The notes under the pieces were generated by a model. The model saw only the letters and a list, made by a program, of their open reading frames with translations, made no database searches and was not told the DNA's origin. Shown in pieces: positions 24,495 through 31,873 of a stretch of 64,000 nt of DNA. The position numbers were made by a program, and so were the translations under genes. The stretch is from Streptomyces sp. LX-29 (GTDB taxonomy: Bacteria > Actinomycetota > Actinomycetes > Streptomycetales > Streptomycetaceae). The stretch covers positions 7,387,559-7,451,558 of the forward strand of contig NZ_CP089746.1 in NCBI RefSeq assembly GCF_029541745.1. The letters run 5' to 3'. Each line of letters starts with the position of its first letter. Within the stretch, counting starts at the first letter, position 1.

Positions 24495-25913
24495 TCAGTA
24501 CCGCCAGCGGGTCGCGGAGACGATCTCCTCCGGGGTGGCCCCCTCGAACAGCGCCACCTCTGCCCGGCGCACCGCGGCGACGGACGTGAAGAGCGGCTCG
24601 CCCAGCGCCTCGCGCAGCACCGCCGAGCGCTCGAACCAGTCCAGCGCCTCGGCCAGCGAGGTGGGCAGTCGGGCCTCGGTCCCGGCCTGGGCGGGGTCGC
24701 CGGCGACCGGGGCGGGCAGCGAGAGCCCGGCGTCGACCCCGGCCAGCCCCGCCGCGATCACCGCGCCCACCACCAGATACGGGTTGGCCGCCGCGTCGAA
24801 GCACTTGACCTCGGCGTTGGCCGCGCCGGGGTCGTCCGGGGCGCCGGTGACGAAGCGCAGCGCCGCCTCCCGGTTCTCCAGCCCCCAGCACTGGAACACC
24901 CCGGCCCAGCGCGAGGGTTCGAGCCGGAGGTAACTCGCCGGGCTGGGCGCGCCGATCGCCAGCAGGGCGGGCAGCTCGCGCAGCACACCGGCCAGGAACG
25001 CCGCGCAGACCGCGGTCATCCCGTACGGCCCGTCCCCGCCCCGGCACAGGTTGCGCCCCTCCTGCCAGAGACTGAGGTGCAGATGGCCGCCGTTACCGAC
25101 CGAGCCCACCTCGATGGCGGGGGCGAACGAGGCGGCCAGCCCGTGCCGGGCCGAGACCGCCCGGATGGTCTCCCGCACCAGCACCACGAGATCGGCCGCG
25201 CCGACGGGATCGGCCGGGGCGACGGAGACCTCGAACTGGCCCGGCGCGTACTCGGGATGGATCTGGAGCACGTCGATCCGCTGGGCGTGCAGGGCCTCCA
25301 GCACCCCGGCGAGATAGTCGGACAGCTCGACCACGCGGGCCATGCCGTAGGCGGGGCCGGTGCCGGCGTAGCGGGGCTCCGCCCCGAGCTCCCCGACCGC
25401 GCCCCGCCGCGGCCCGGGGACCGACGCCCCGTCGGGCGCCGGCTCGGGGCCGCCCGCGTGGGCCACCACCCACTCGGTCTCGAACCCCATCCGCGGCTCC
25501 AGGCCCCGCTCCCGGGCGCGCTCGACCATGCGCCGCGCGAACAGCCGCTGGCACACCGGATGCGCTCGGCCCTGCTGGTCGTAGCGGTCCACCGGGGCCC
25601 AGGCCCAGCCGGGCTGGGCGGCCAGGACCGTCAGCCGCTCCAGGTCGGGGAAGAGCCGCAGATCACCGTCCGGGCCGCCGACGTGGGGGCTGGTGGTCAT
25701 CGAGTCGTCCACCAGATAGACGTCGAAGACCGGCGACATGCCCACCCCGCGGCTCGCCGCCTGCGGCAGCCGCGTCGTGGGCACGGCCTTCACCCGGATC
25801 AGCCCGGCGTTGTCCACCCAGGTGAGGGCGGCGCCGCGGACGCCCTCCGCGGTCAGGTGGTCGGTCTCCTGGCGGGCCCGGGCCCGCGCTTGCTCACGCT
25901 CCTCCGCGTCCAC
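24495..25913 (-). CDS. Glutamine synthetase family protein
   Basis: The 472-aa product has glutamine synthetase class-I-like motifs: 'MGFETEWVV' (metal Glu), 'PGQFEVSV', 'VGNGGHLHLSL' and 'SRWAGVFQCWGLENREAALRF'. It differs from GlnA in that the ammonia and ATP loops diverge, as in gamma-glutamylpolyamine or -ethanolamide synthetases and FluG. It probably ligates glutamate to an amine, with the coupled amidohydrolase acting next. The GTG at 25913 has GGGAG 5 nt upstream. It diverges from the SsuE-like transcript. Confidence 0.85.
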   Translation of the reverse strand: MDAEEREQARARARQETDHLTAEGVRGAALTWVDNAGLIRVKAVPTTRLPQAASRGVGMSPVFDVYLVDDSMTTSPHVGGPDGDLRLFPDLERLTVLAAQPGWAWAPVDRYDQQGRAHPVCQRLFARRMVERARERGLEPRMGFETEWVVAHAGGPEPAPDGASVPGPRRGAVGELGAEPRYAGTGPAYGMARVVELSDYLAGVLEALHAQRIDVLQIHPEYAPGQFEVSVAPADPVGAADLVVLVRETIRAVSARHGLAASFAPAIEVGSVGNGGHLHLSLWQEGRNLCRGGDGPYGMTAVCAAFLAGVLRELPALLAIGAPSPASYLRLEPSRWAGVFQCWGLENREAALRFVTGAPDDPGAANAEVKCFDAAANPYLVVGAVIAAGLAGVDAGLSLPAPVAGDPAQAGTEARLPTSLAEALDWFERSAVLREALGEPLFTSVAAVRRAEVALFEGATPEEIVSATRWRY

Positions 25914-26002
25914 GCGACTCCCGTCCGTCGTCCGGTCCTCGCACCGAGTGTGACACGGCGGCAGCTCCCGTTCACGGTGCCCGAGGGGCGCTGAGCGGTG
26001 GA

Positions 26003-26040
26003 CATCCGATCGTCTCGGATGGTGAGAGCCGCCGTTGACG
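26003..26040 (+). promoter_or_regulatory. Candidate operator/promoter ahead of the Cys leader peptide
   Basis: CATCCGA-N5-TCGGATG (26003-26021) is a 7-bp inverted repeat, followed by TTGACG (26035-26040) as a possible -35. The -10 is weak. Its position suggests control of the leader peptide and SsuE-like gene, perhaps by a sulfur-responsive regulator; this is inference. Confidence 0.35.
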
Positions 26041-26070
26041 ATCGCGAAATCGGCGTGCTTGCATCGGCGC

Positions 26071-26151
26071 ATGCACCAGCAGTCCCTGACCCGCCGCCGC
26101 TGCGTCGACCTCCTGCGCGTCGCGGCAGCCATCTGTCCCACCGGTCGCTGA
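26071..26151 (+). CDS. Cys-containing leader peptide (26 aa)
   Basis: The 26-codon ORF has Cys at positions 11 and 22 and the core 'CVDLLRVAAAIC'. This Arg-rich peptide with [CHR]VDLLRVA matches the small leader peptides often found before sulfur-assimilation and sulfonate genes in Streptomyces. Slow translation through Cys codons when cysteine is scarce would change folding of the 231-nt downstream leader (26152-26382) and raise expression of the SsuE-like gene. The mechanism is inferred from the family; the peptide itself is plain in the sequence. Confidence 0.7.
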   Translation: MHQQSLTRRRCVDLLRVAAAICPTGR

Positions 26152-26382
26152 CTGCATTCGCCGTAGGGCCCCTCGGCCGCGGCATCCCCCGCGCGTACGC
26201 CGCCACCGCCCGAGCGGCCGCTCTCCGTAGGCCACGCCCGGCCGCCGAGGCCGTACGCCCCTCCACGCCACGACGCCCCCACGCCACGGCGCCCCCCACG
26301 CCGCCCCCTCCCACGCCTTCCGGCGACGGCCCGGCCCTCGCGGCCCCGTCCCCCGCGCCACCCACCCCGCAAGGAGCACACC

Positions 26383-26982
26383 ATGGCTCGTGTCCTCGCC
26401 CTCTCCGGCAGCCCGTCCCGCTCGTCGCGCACCGCCGCCCTGCTGCGGTCCGTCGAGGCACGGCTGCACGGAGCCGGGCACACCGTGCGCACCGTCGCCG
26501 TCCGTGAGCTGCCCGCCGGCCCGCTGCTGGCGGCGGACACCGCCGACCCGGCGATACGGGACGTGGTCGACGCGGTCGCCCGGGCGGACGCGCTCGTGGT
26601 CGCGACCCCCGTCTACAAGGCCGCCTACAGCGGGCTGCTCAAGGTGCTGCTCGACCTGCTGCCGCAGCGGGCGCTGACCGGCAAGACGGTGCTGCCGCTG
26701 GCCACCGGCGGCAGCACCGCCCATGTCCTGGCGATCGACTACGCGTTGCGCCCGGTGCTGACCGCGCTGGGCACCGACGCCGTGCTGCGCGGCTACTTCG
26801 TGCTCGACCGGCTGCTCGCCGTCGGCCCGGACGGCGCCGCGGCACTGGACCCGGAGGCGGCACGCGGCCTCGCCGACGCCGTGGACCGGTTGGCGGCGGC
26901 GCTGGGGCCGGCCACCGACGTGGACACCTGGCTCCCCACGCTCGACAGTCGCACGCCTCTCGGGTCGCTCGCCGGTTCCTAG
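26383..26982 (+). CDS. NAD(P)H-dependent FMN reductase (SsuE-like)
   Basis: The 199-aa flavodoxin-like reductase has the phosphate loop 'LSGSPSRSSRTAALL' at the N-terminus, 'TPVYKAAYSGLLKVLLDLLP' for flavin and dimer contacts, and 'PLATGGSTAH'. SsuE enzymes supply reduced FMN to sulfonate monooxygenases. None is present here, so it may serve a partner elsewhere. The ATG follows AAGGAG. The upstream Cys leader peptide supports a sulfur-starvation role. Confidence 0.9.
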   Translation: MARVLALSGSPSRSSRTAALLRSVEARLHGAGHTVRTVAVRELPAGPLLAADTADPAIRDVVDAVARADALVVATPVYKAAYSGLLKVLLDLLPQRALTGKTVLPLATGGSTAHVLAIDYALRPVLTALGTDAVLRGYFVLDRLLAVGPDGAAALDPEAARGLADAVDRLAAALGPATDVDTWLPTLDSRTPLGSLAGS

Positions 26983-27039
26983 CGGGCCGGCGTGGTGGGC
27001 GGCCGTGAGGGGCCGCACGGGGACGGGGTGGTTCCGGCG

Positions 27040-27690
27040 CGGTTCGACGCGCGACACGCGGTCCGCGCCGGGTGGCCGGCCGCCGGCGGCGTCGACGTCG
27101 GTGGTGGTCACCCAGAGGCACCGGGCACGGTCTCGACGGTGCGCTGCCGGCCGTACCGCCCGGCGGTGTACGCCCGGGGCCGCCGGTCTCCGGGCCGGCG
27201 AGCGGGATCCGCCCCAGCCGCTCGCCGCGCGTCGCCGCCCTGTAGAGGGCCCCGTCGGCGTGGGCGAACCCGCCGGGGGACGCCTCACCGACCGGCCACT
27301 GGCGCCCGGGGCCGGTCATCCCGGCCGCGGAGCACGTCCCCTCACAGGCCGGCCGTCGTTCCGCCCCGGCTCGCTCAGGTTGAGCTCGTCGTAGCGGTTC
27401 GGTGGTCGCTGCTCCGGTTCGGCGGGAAGGCGATGCCGAGCAGCCCGCCCCCGCCGTCGGTGGTCACCCCGTTCGGCACCCGGCCGACCGGCGTGCGGAC
27501 GCCGGTCGGGGACTGGCGGACGACGGCGAACGAGTCGCGCTCGGTGGTGAGCGCCGAGCCGTCCGGCAGCCAGCTCAGCCCCCAGGGGATCGACCGGCCG
27601 CTGGACATGGTCGTCACGGCGCCCGGCACCGACCGAGGCCCCGGCGCGGCGCTGGTCTCCGGTGCGCCGGACACCCCGGTGGGGCGGCGG
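27040..27690 (-). pseudogene. Decayed PQQ-dependent sugar dehydrogenase
   Basis: Minus-strand fragments in different frames match successive parts of soluble aldose/PQQ sugar dehydrogenases. The N-terminal blade 'IPWGLSWLPDGSALTTERDS' through 'GGLLGIAFPP' is at about 27430-27610. Then, after a frame change and loss of the middle of the propeller, come 'YDELNLSEPGRNDGRPV', 'GGFAHADGALYRAATRGERL' with 'GRIPL', and the C-terminal 'LWVTTTDVDAAGG'. Several frameshifts and an internal deletion rule out function. It lies just before the pqq operon, so it is probably the lost partner enzyme. Confidence 0.7.
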
Positions 27691-28185
27691 CGCCGGCCGT
27701 GGGGGAGGGCGCGGGAGCGTCGCCGCGTGGCCAGGGGGGTGTCCTGCTCCGGAAGAGGTGCGCGCTACGGGCAGCCTCCCCGAAGGCCGCGCGACCCACG
27801 CGGAACGCAGCGATCGCCACCCCGTCAAGGGCGGGTACAGGCCATGCCGGCACCGGCGGGGGGCCACGGTCCTCGGCGGGGTTCGCGCGTTCGGCCGCCC
27901 TCCGGTGGCCTGCGGTAACGCGCGTGGCTAGCGTGGCGTTGAGCTGTCGACGCCCGGTCACAGGGCCGGGATCCGTCGGCGACTCGCCCGCCCCACCGCC
28001 CCTTCCCGCCCGTCCGGCCCCCCTTGGGAGCGCCGAACTCGGTCTTCACGGACCCCTCGGCCCCCGCCATCCTGGCACCACCAGCCGACGACATGACCTT
28101 CGCCCGAGCGCGGAACGCGAGCGACGCGTGCGCTTCCGCCCGCTCACACTCCCCCCCCCCCGACACAGGAAGGCAGGTACGGCTC
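27691..28185. other. Gene-free region upstream of pqqA
   Basis: About 500 bp without a convincing gene; the open frames on both strands are GC-driven. It must hold the pqq promoter. A C-run (ten or more C) at about 28150-28161 precedes the AGGAAGG ribosome site of pqqA. Confidence 0.4.
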
Positions 28186-28317
28186 ATGAACGAACCGGAG
28201 CAGCACCCCGAGCAGGCCCCGCAGCCGGGCCCCGCGGAGACCGTCTGGCAGACCCCCGACTTCGTGGTCATCGAGACCGCGCTGGAGGTCACCGCCTACT
28301 CCCTCACCAAGCGCTGA
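28186..28317 (+). CDS. pqqA: PQQ precursor peptide PqqA
   Basis: The 43-aa peptide contains the conserved core 'WQTPDFVVIETALEVTAYSL'. The Glu and Tyr of EVTAY are the residues that PqqE cross-links to build pyrroloquinoline quinone. It is longer at the N-terminus (Pro/Glu/Gln-rich) than the 23-24-aa proteobacterial peptides. It opens the operon, with pqqB starting 7 bp after its stop. Confidence 0.9.
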   Translation: MNEPEQHPEQAPQPGPAETVWQTPDFVVIETALEVTAYSLTKR

Positions 28318-28324
28318 CCCCGCC

Positions 28325-29230
28325 ATGCTGCTGCGCGTGCTCGGCACCGCGGCGGGCGGCGGCCTTCCCCAGTGGAACTGCGCGTGCCCCGGTTGCTCCG
28401 GGGCACGCGCCCATCCGCGCCGGCGCCGCCGCCACGCCTCGCTCGCCGTCCAGGCGGCGGAGGGCCGCTGGTACCTGATCAACGCCACCCCCGACATCGG
28501 CGACCAGATCGAGGAGTTCCCCGAGCTGCGTCCCGGCCCCGGCCCCCGGCAGACCCCGGTCGCCGGGGTGCTCCTCACCGACGCCGAACTCGACCACACG
28601 CTGGGGCTCGCCCGGCTGCGCGAGGCGGACTCGCTGCGGATCCTGTGCACCGCACAGGTCCGCACCGCCCTGCTGGACGGGCTGCGGCTCGGCGCGGCGC
28701 TGACCCCCTACGTGCGGCTGGACTGGCGGCGGATCGGCGGCCGCGACGGCTCGCTGGCCGTCGACTCCCCGCTCGCGGTCAGCGCGATCCCCGTCTCCGG
28801 TAAGCGTCCCCGCTACGCCGCGGACGTCCCAGCGGCCCGGGGCGGGGACGACGGCTGGGTGGTGGCCCTGCGCCTGCACGACCACACCACCGGCCGCTCC
28901 CTGGTCTACGCCCCCGCCCTCGCCGCCTGGCCGGACGCCTTCCAGGACGCCGTCGCCGAGGCCGACTGCGTCATCGTCGACGGCACCTTCTGGGCCGAGG
29001 AGGAGCCCCTGGACCGCGGCTTCTCCACCCGTACCGCCAGCGCCATGGGACATCTGCCCATCGACGGGCCGGACGGCACCGCGCGGCGGCTCGCGCGACT
29101 GCCGGGCCGCCGGCTGTACACCCACCTCAACAACACCAATCCCCTCACCGACCCGACCGCACCCCAGCACAAGCGGCTGGAGGCCCAGGGCATCGAGGTG
29201 GCCGCCGACGGGATGGTGATCGAACTGTGA
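28325..29230 (+). CDS. pqqB: PqqB, metallo-beta-lactamase-fold PQQ biosynthesis protein
   Basis: The 301-aa product has the PqqB N-terminus 'VLGTAAGGGLPQWNCACPGC' and a metallo-hydrolase fold with 'TDAELDHTLGL' and a late 'THLNNTNPL'. PqqB is an iron-dependent hydroxylase acting on the cross-linked Glu-Tyr intermediate. The two Cys in the first motif are a family trait. The stop overlaps the GTG of a small repeat ORF. Confidence 0.93.
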   Translation: MLLRVLGTAAGGGLPQWNCACPGCSGARAHPRRRRRHASLAVQAAEGRWYLINATPDIGDQIEEFPELRPGPGPRQTPVAGVLLTDAELDHTLGLARLREADSLRILCTAQVRTALLDGLRLGAALTPYVRLDWRRIGGRDGSLAVDSPLAVSAIPVSGKRPRYAADVPAARGGDDGWVVALRLHDHTTGRSLVYAPALAAWPDAFQDAVAEADCVIVDGTFWAEEEPLDRGFSTRTASAMGHLPIDGPDGTARRLARLPGRRLYTHLNNTNPLTDPTAPQHKRLEAQGIEVAADGMVIEL

Positions 29231-29427
29231 GCGCGCGAGGCCGCCGGGCCGCGGTTGCCGCCGGCGCCGCCCCCGCGCCGCGCCCGGCGGGGGCGGAGAA
29301 GACCGCGGAGAGGGCCGGGGAGAGGACCGCAAAGAGGGCCGCGGAGAAGACCGCGGAGAGGGCCGGGGAGAAGACCGCAAGGAGAGCCGGGGAGAGGACC
29401 GCGGAGAGGACCTGGGAGACGACATGA
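29227..29427 (+). CDS. Small repeat ORF inserted between pqqB and pqqC
   Basis: The 66-aa ORF starts at a GTG overlapping the pqqB stop (GTGA) and ends on the ATGA of pqqC, so it is positioned as a coupled gene. After an Ala/Arg/Pro-rich head it consists of imperfect repeats of KTAERAGERTA type (about residues 24-64), encoded by a purine-rich tandem repeat. It matches no PQQ protein I know. It may be a charged helical peptide or merely an expanded linker bridging the two genes; expression is unproven. Confidence 0.45.
   Translation: MSARGRRAAVAAGAAPAPRPAGAEKTAERAGERTAKRAAEKTAERAGEKTARRAGERTAERTWETT
29288..29420 (+). repeat. Purine-rich tandem repeat in the pqq operon
   Basis: Repeated units of GAGAAGACCGCGGAGAGGGC type with small changes fill the interval between pqqB and pqqC. 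They keep an open frame (Lys/Arg-Thr-Ala-Glu-Arg-Ala-Gly-Glu). Confidence 0.7.
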
Positions 29428-30182
29428 GCATCGGCTTCGAGGAGCGGCTCCGCGCCGTCGCGCGCGAGCACTACCACGACCGGCACCCCTTCAACGTACG
29501 GATGCACCAAGGCGAGCTCAGCCCCGCCGAGCTGCGCCGCTGGATCCTCAACCGCTTCCACTACCAGCGTCACATCCCGGTGAAGGACGCGCTGATCACC
29601 GCCAAGCTGGAGGCGCCCGCGCTGCGCCGGATGTGGGTGCGCCGGATCCAGGACCACGACGGCACGGTCGAAGGGGAGGGAGGCATCGAGCGCTGGCTGC
29701 GGCTCGGCGAGGCCGCGGGCGTCGAGCGGGACCGGCTGCTGTCCGGGGCGGAGGTGGCGCCCGGCGTCCGCCTCGCCGTCGCGGGATACGTCGACTTCTG
29801 TCGCCTCGGCAGCCCCCTGGAGGCCGTCGCCGCCTCGCTCACCGAGCTGTCCGCCCCGGACCTCATGCGCACCCGCGTCGACGCCTTCGAACGCCACTAC
29901 CCCTGGATCGACCGCGCGGGGCTGCGCTACTTCCGCGAGCGCGTCGCCCAGGGCCGCCGGGACAGCCGAGAGGCGCTCGACCTGGTGCTGCACTGGGCCC
30001 GCACCCCCGCCGAGCAGGAGCGCGCGCTGGCGGCGCTGACCTTCAAGTGCGAGGTGCTCTGGGCGCTGCTGGACGCGGTGCAGCACGCCGGGACCGGGGC
30101 CCGTCCCATGGTCGGCGCCCCAGCCGGCGTCGGCGTCGGCGCCTGCTCCGGGGCCGAAGACCCGGAGGAGGGGGAGCCGTGA
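29424..30182 (+). CDS. pqqC: PqqC, pyrroloquinoline-quinone synthase
   Basis: The 252-aa product has hallmarks 'YHDRHPFNVRMHQGELS', 'WILNRFHYQRHIPVKDA' and 'HYPWIDRAGLRYF', the active-site His, Tyr and Arg set of PqqC. It catalyses the last oxidative ring closure to PQQ without a metal. About 25 extra C-terminal residues (Gly/Ala/Glu-rich) are not conserved in the family. The stop overlaps the pqqD GTG. Confidence 0.95.
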   Translation: MSIGFEERLRAVAREHYHDRHPFNVRMHQGELSPAELRRWILNRFHYQRHIPVKDALITAKLEAPALRRMWVRRIQDHDGTVEGEGGIERWLRLGEAAGVERDRLLSGAEVAPGVRLAVAGYVDFCRLGSPLEAVAASLTELSAPDLMRTRVDAFERHYPWIDRAGLRYFRERVAQGRRDSREALDLVLHWARTPAEQERALAALTFKCEVLWALLDAVQHAGTGARPMVGAPAGVGVGACSGAEDPEEGEP

Positions 30183-30457
30183 CGGCCCCGCTCGCCGACA
30201 CCGCGCCGTGGCGGCCCGTCCTGCCGCCCGCCGTCCTCCTCCGCCACGACCCGGTGCGCGGGGCCGAACTGCTGGTGCTGCCCGAGCGCGTCGTGGTGCT
30301 GCACGGCAGCGCCGGCAGCGTGCTGCGCCTGTGCGACGGCGTCCGCGAGGTCGCGGCCATCGTCGCCGAACTGGCCGCCCGCCACCCCGGCGCCCCGGTC
30401 GCGGGCGAGGTGCCCGCCTTCCTGGACCGGCTGCGCGCCCAGGGACTGCTGCGATGA
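30179..30457 (+). CDS. pqqD: PqqD, peptide chaperone
   Basis: The 92-aa product is a small winged-helix RiPP recognition protein ('LLRHDPVRGAELLVLPERVVVL ...', ending 'FLDRLRAQGLL'). PqqD binds PqqA and presents it to PqqE. The GTG start overlaps the pqqC stop and has GGAGGAGGGGGAG upstream. The stop overlaps pqqE. Confidence 0.9.
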   Translation: MTAPLADTAPWRPVLPPAVLLRHDPVRGAELLVLPERVVVLHGSAGSVLRLCDGVREVAAIVAELAARHPGAPVAGEVPAFLDRLRAQGLLR

Positions 30458-31551
30458 GCGCCGACCGGGACCGGCCCTGGGCGATGCTCGCCGAGCTCAC
30501 CCACGGCTGCCCGCTGCACTGCCCGTACTGCTCCAACCCGCTGGAGCTGGTCCGCCGCTCCCGTGAGCTGTCCACCGCGCAGTGGGTGGAGGTCATGCGG
30601 CAGGCGGGGGCGTTCGGGGTGGTGCACACCCACCTCTCCGGCGGCGAACCGCTGCTCCGTCCCGACCTGGTGGAGATCGTCGCCGCCGCGGAGCGCGCCG
30701 GGATCTACACCCAGCTGGTCACCAGCGGCACCGGACTCAGCCGGGACCGGCTCGGCCCGCTGTGCGACGCCGGGCTGCGCGCCGTCCAGCTGTCCGTGCA
30801 GCACGCCGACCCGGCCGCCTCGGACCGCATCGCCGGGCGCCGCTCCTCCTTCGCGGAGAAGGAGGAGGCGGCCGCCGCCGTGCGGGAGGCGGGTCTGCCG
30901 CTGGGCCTCAACGTGGTCCTGCACCGCGGCAACCTGGACGCCGTCGACGCCATCGTCGCGCTGGGCCTGGACTGGGGCGTGGACCGGATCGAGCTGGCCA
31001 ACACCCAGTTCTACGGGTGGGCGCTGCGCAACCGGCCGGCCCTGCTGCCCACCCGCGAGCAGCTCGCGCGAGCCCGGGAGGACGTCGACCGATGCCGGGC
31101 GCGGCTGGCCGGCCGGCTCGACCTGGTGTGGGTGGTGCCCGACTACTTCGACGGCGAGCCCAAGCCCTGCATGGGCGGCTGGGGCGCGGTCTCGCTCACC
31201 GTCGCCCCCGACGGCCGGGTCCTGCCCTGCCCCGCCGCCGCCACCCTGCCCGGTCTGGACCCGCCCAGCATCCGCGACCACCCGCTGGACTGGATCTGGG
31301 ACCACTCCACCGCCTTCAACCTCTACCGGGGCACCGACTGGATGGCCGCGCCGTGCCGCGGCTGCCCCCGCCGTGAGCAGGATCACGGCGGCTGCCGCTG
31401 CCAGGCGTACGCCCTCACCGGCGACCCCAACCGCACCGACCCGGCCTGCGCGCTCTCCCCGGACCACGCGCTGCTGCGCAGCCTGATCGATCCGGACCCG
31501 ACCACGGCGGCCGCCACCCCACCCGCGTACGCCTACCGCAAGCCGGAATAG
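30454..31551 (+). CDS. pqqE: PqqE, radical SAM Glu-Tyr cross-linking enzyme
   Basis: The 365-aa product has the radical SAM CxxxCxxC in 'HGCPLHCPYCSNP', 'LSGGEPLLRPDL' for SAM binding, and a C-terminal SPASM region rich in Cys ('CMGGWG', 'CPAAA', 'CRGCPRREQDHGGCRCQA') for two auxiliary clusters. It forms the carbon-carbon bond between Glu and Tyr in PqqA. It is the last gene of pqqABCDE; a run of eight T follows at about 31565. Confidence 0.95.
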   Translation: MSADRDRPWAMLAELTHGCPLHCPYCSNPLELVRRSRELSTAQWVEVMRQAGAFGVVHTHLSGGEPLLRPDLVEIVAAAERAGIYTQLVTSGTGLSRDRLGPLCDAGLRAVQLSVQHADPAASDRIAGRRSSFAEKEEAAAAVREAGLPLGLNVVLHRGNLDAVDAIVALGLDWGVDRIELANTQFYGWALRNRPALLPTREQLARAREDVDRCRARLAGRLDLVWVVPDYFDGEPKPCMGGWGAVSLTVAPDGRVLPCPAAATLPGLDPPSIRDHPLDWIWDHSTAFNLYRGTDWMAAPCRGCPRREQDHGGCRCQAYALTGDPNRTDPACALSPDHALLRSLIDPDPTTAAATPPAYAYRKPE

Positions 31552-31873
31552 GCGAGGGGCCCCCTTTTTTTTGAGGGCTCGGTTCGCCTCCGGGCGCCTT
31601 AAGCGACTGCCGACAGTCGACCGTGCTCGCCTGCTCGTTCCTCACAGGCTCCGCGCGCTCTCCCTTTCGGCAGCCGCGCGCCCTTCGGTTCACTCGCCGG
31701 ACCGCACGGGGCCGGAGTACGTCCGAGGCCGTGAGGCGGGGGCGCGCCCTTCGGCTCACTCGCCGGTCCCTGCGCGGTTGCAGCGCGAGCGCGGCGCTGA
31801 GGCGAGGGCCACAAAAGTTGGAGAACCGGCCCGCCCTTACATACCCTTCCCGAGGTTCCATGAAGACTCGAAC
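31552..31873. repeat. Gene-free gap with a 25-bp direct repeat
   Basis: No gene is supported in this 322-bp stretch. A 25-bp direct repeat (31676-31700 and 31742-31766, one mismatch, core CCCTTCGG[T/C]TCACTCGCCGG) lies 66 bp apart, with weaker copies nearby. A T-run at the left edge may help end the pqq transcript. Confidence 0.55.

Noticed and set aside
26999..27016. GCGGCC-N6-GGCCGC hairpin after the SsuE-like gene
   Set aside because: A 6-bp stem of pure G/C arises easily by chance in this DNA and has no further support as a terminator.
29255..30178. Long N-terminal extension of PqqD
   Set aside because: It overlaps pqqC in another frame; the GTG at 30179 with a strong ribosome site gives the expected 92-aa protein.
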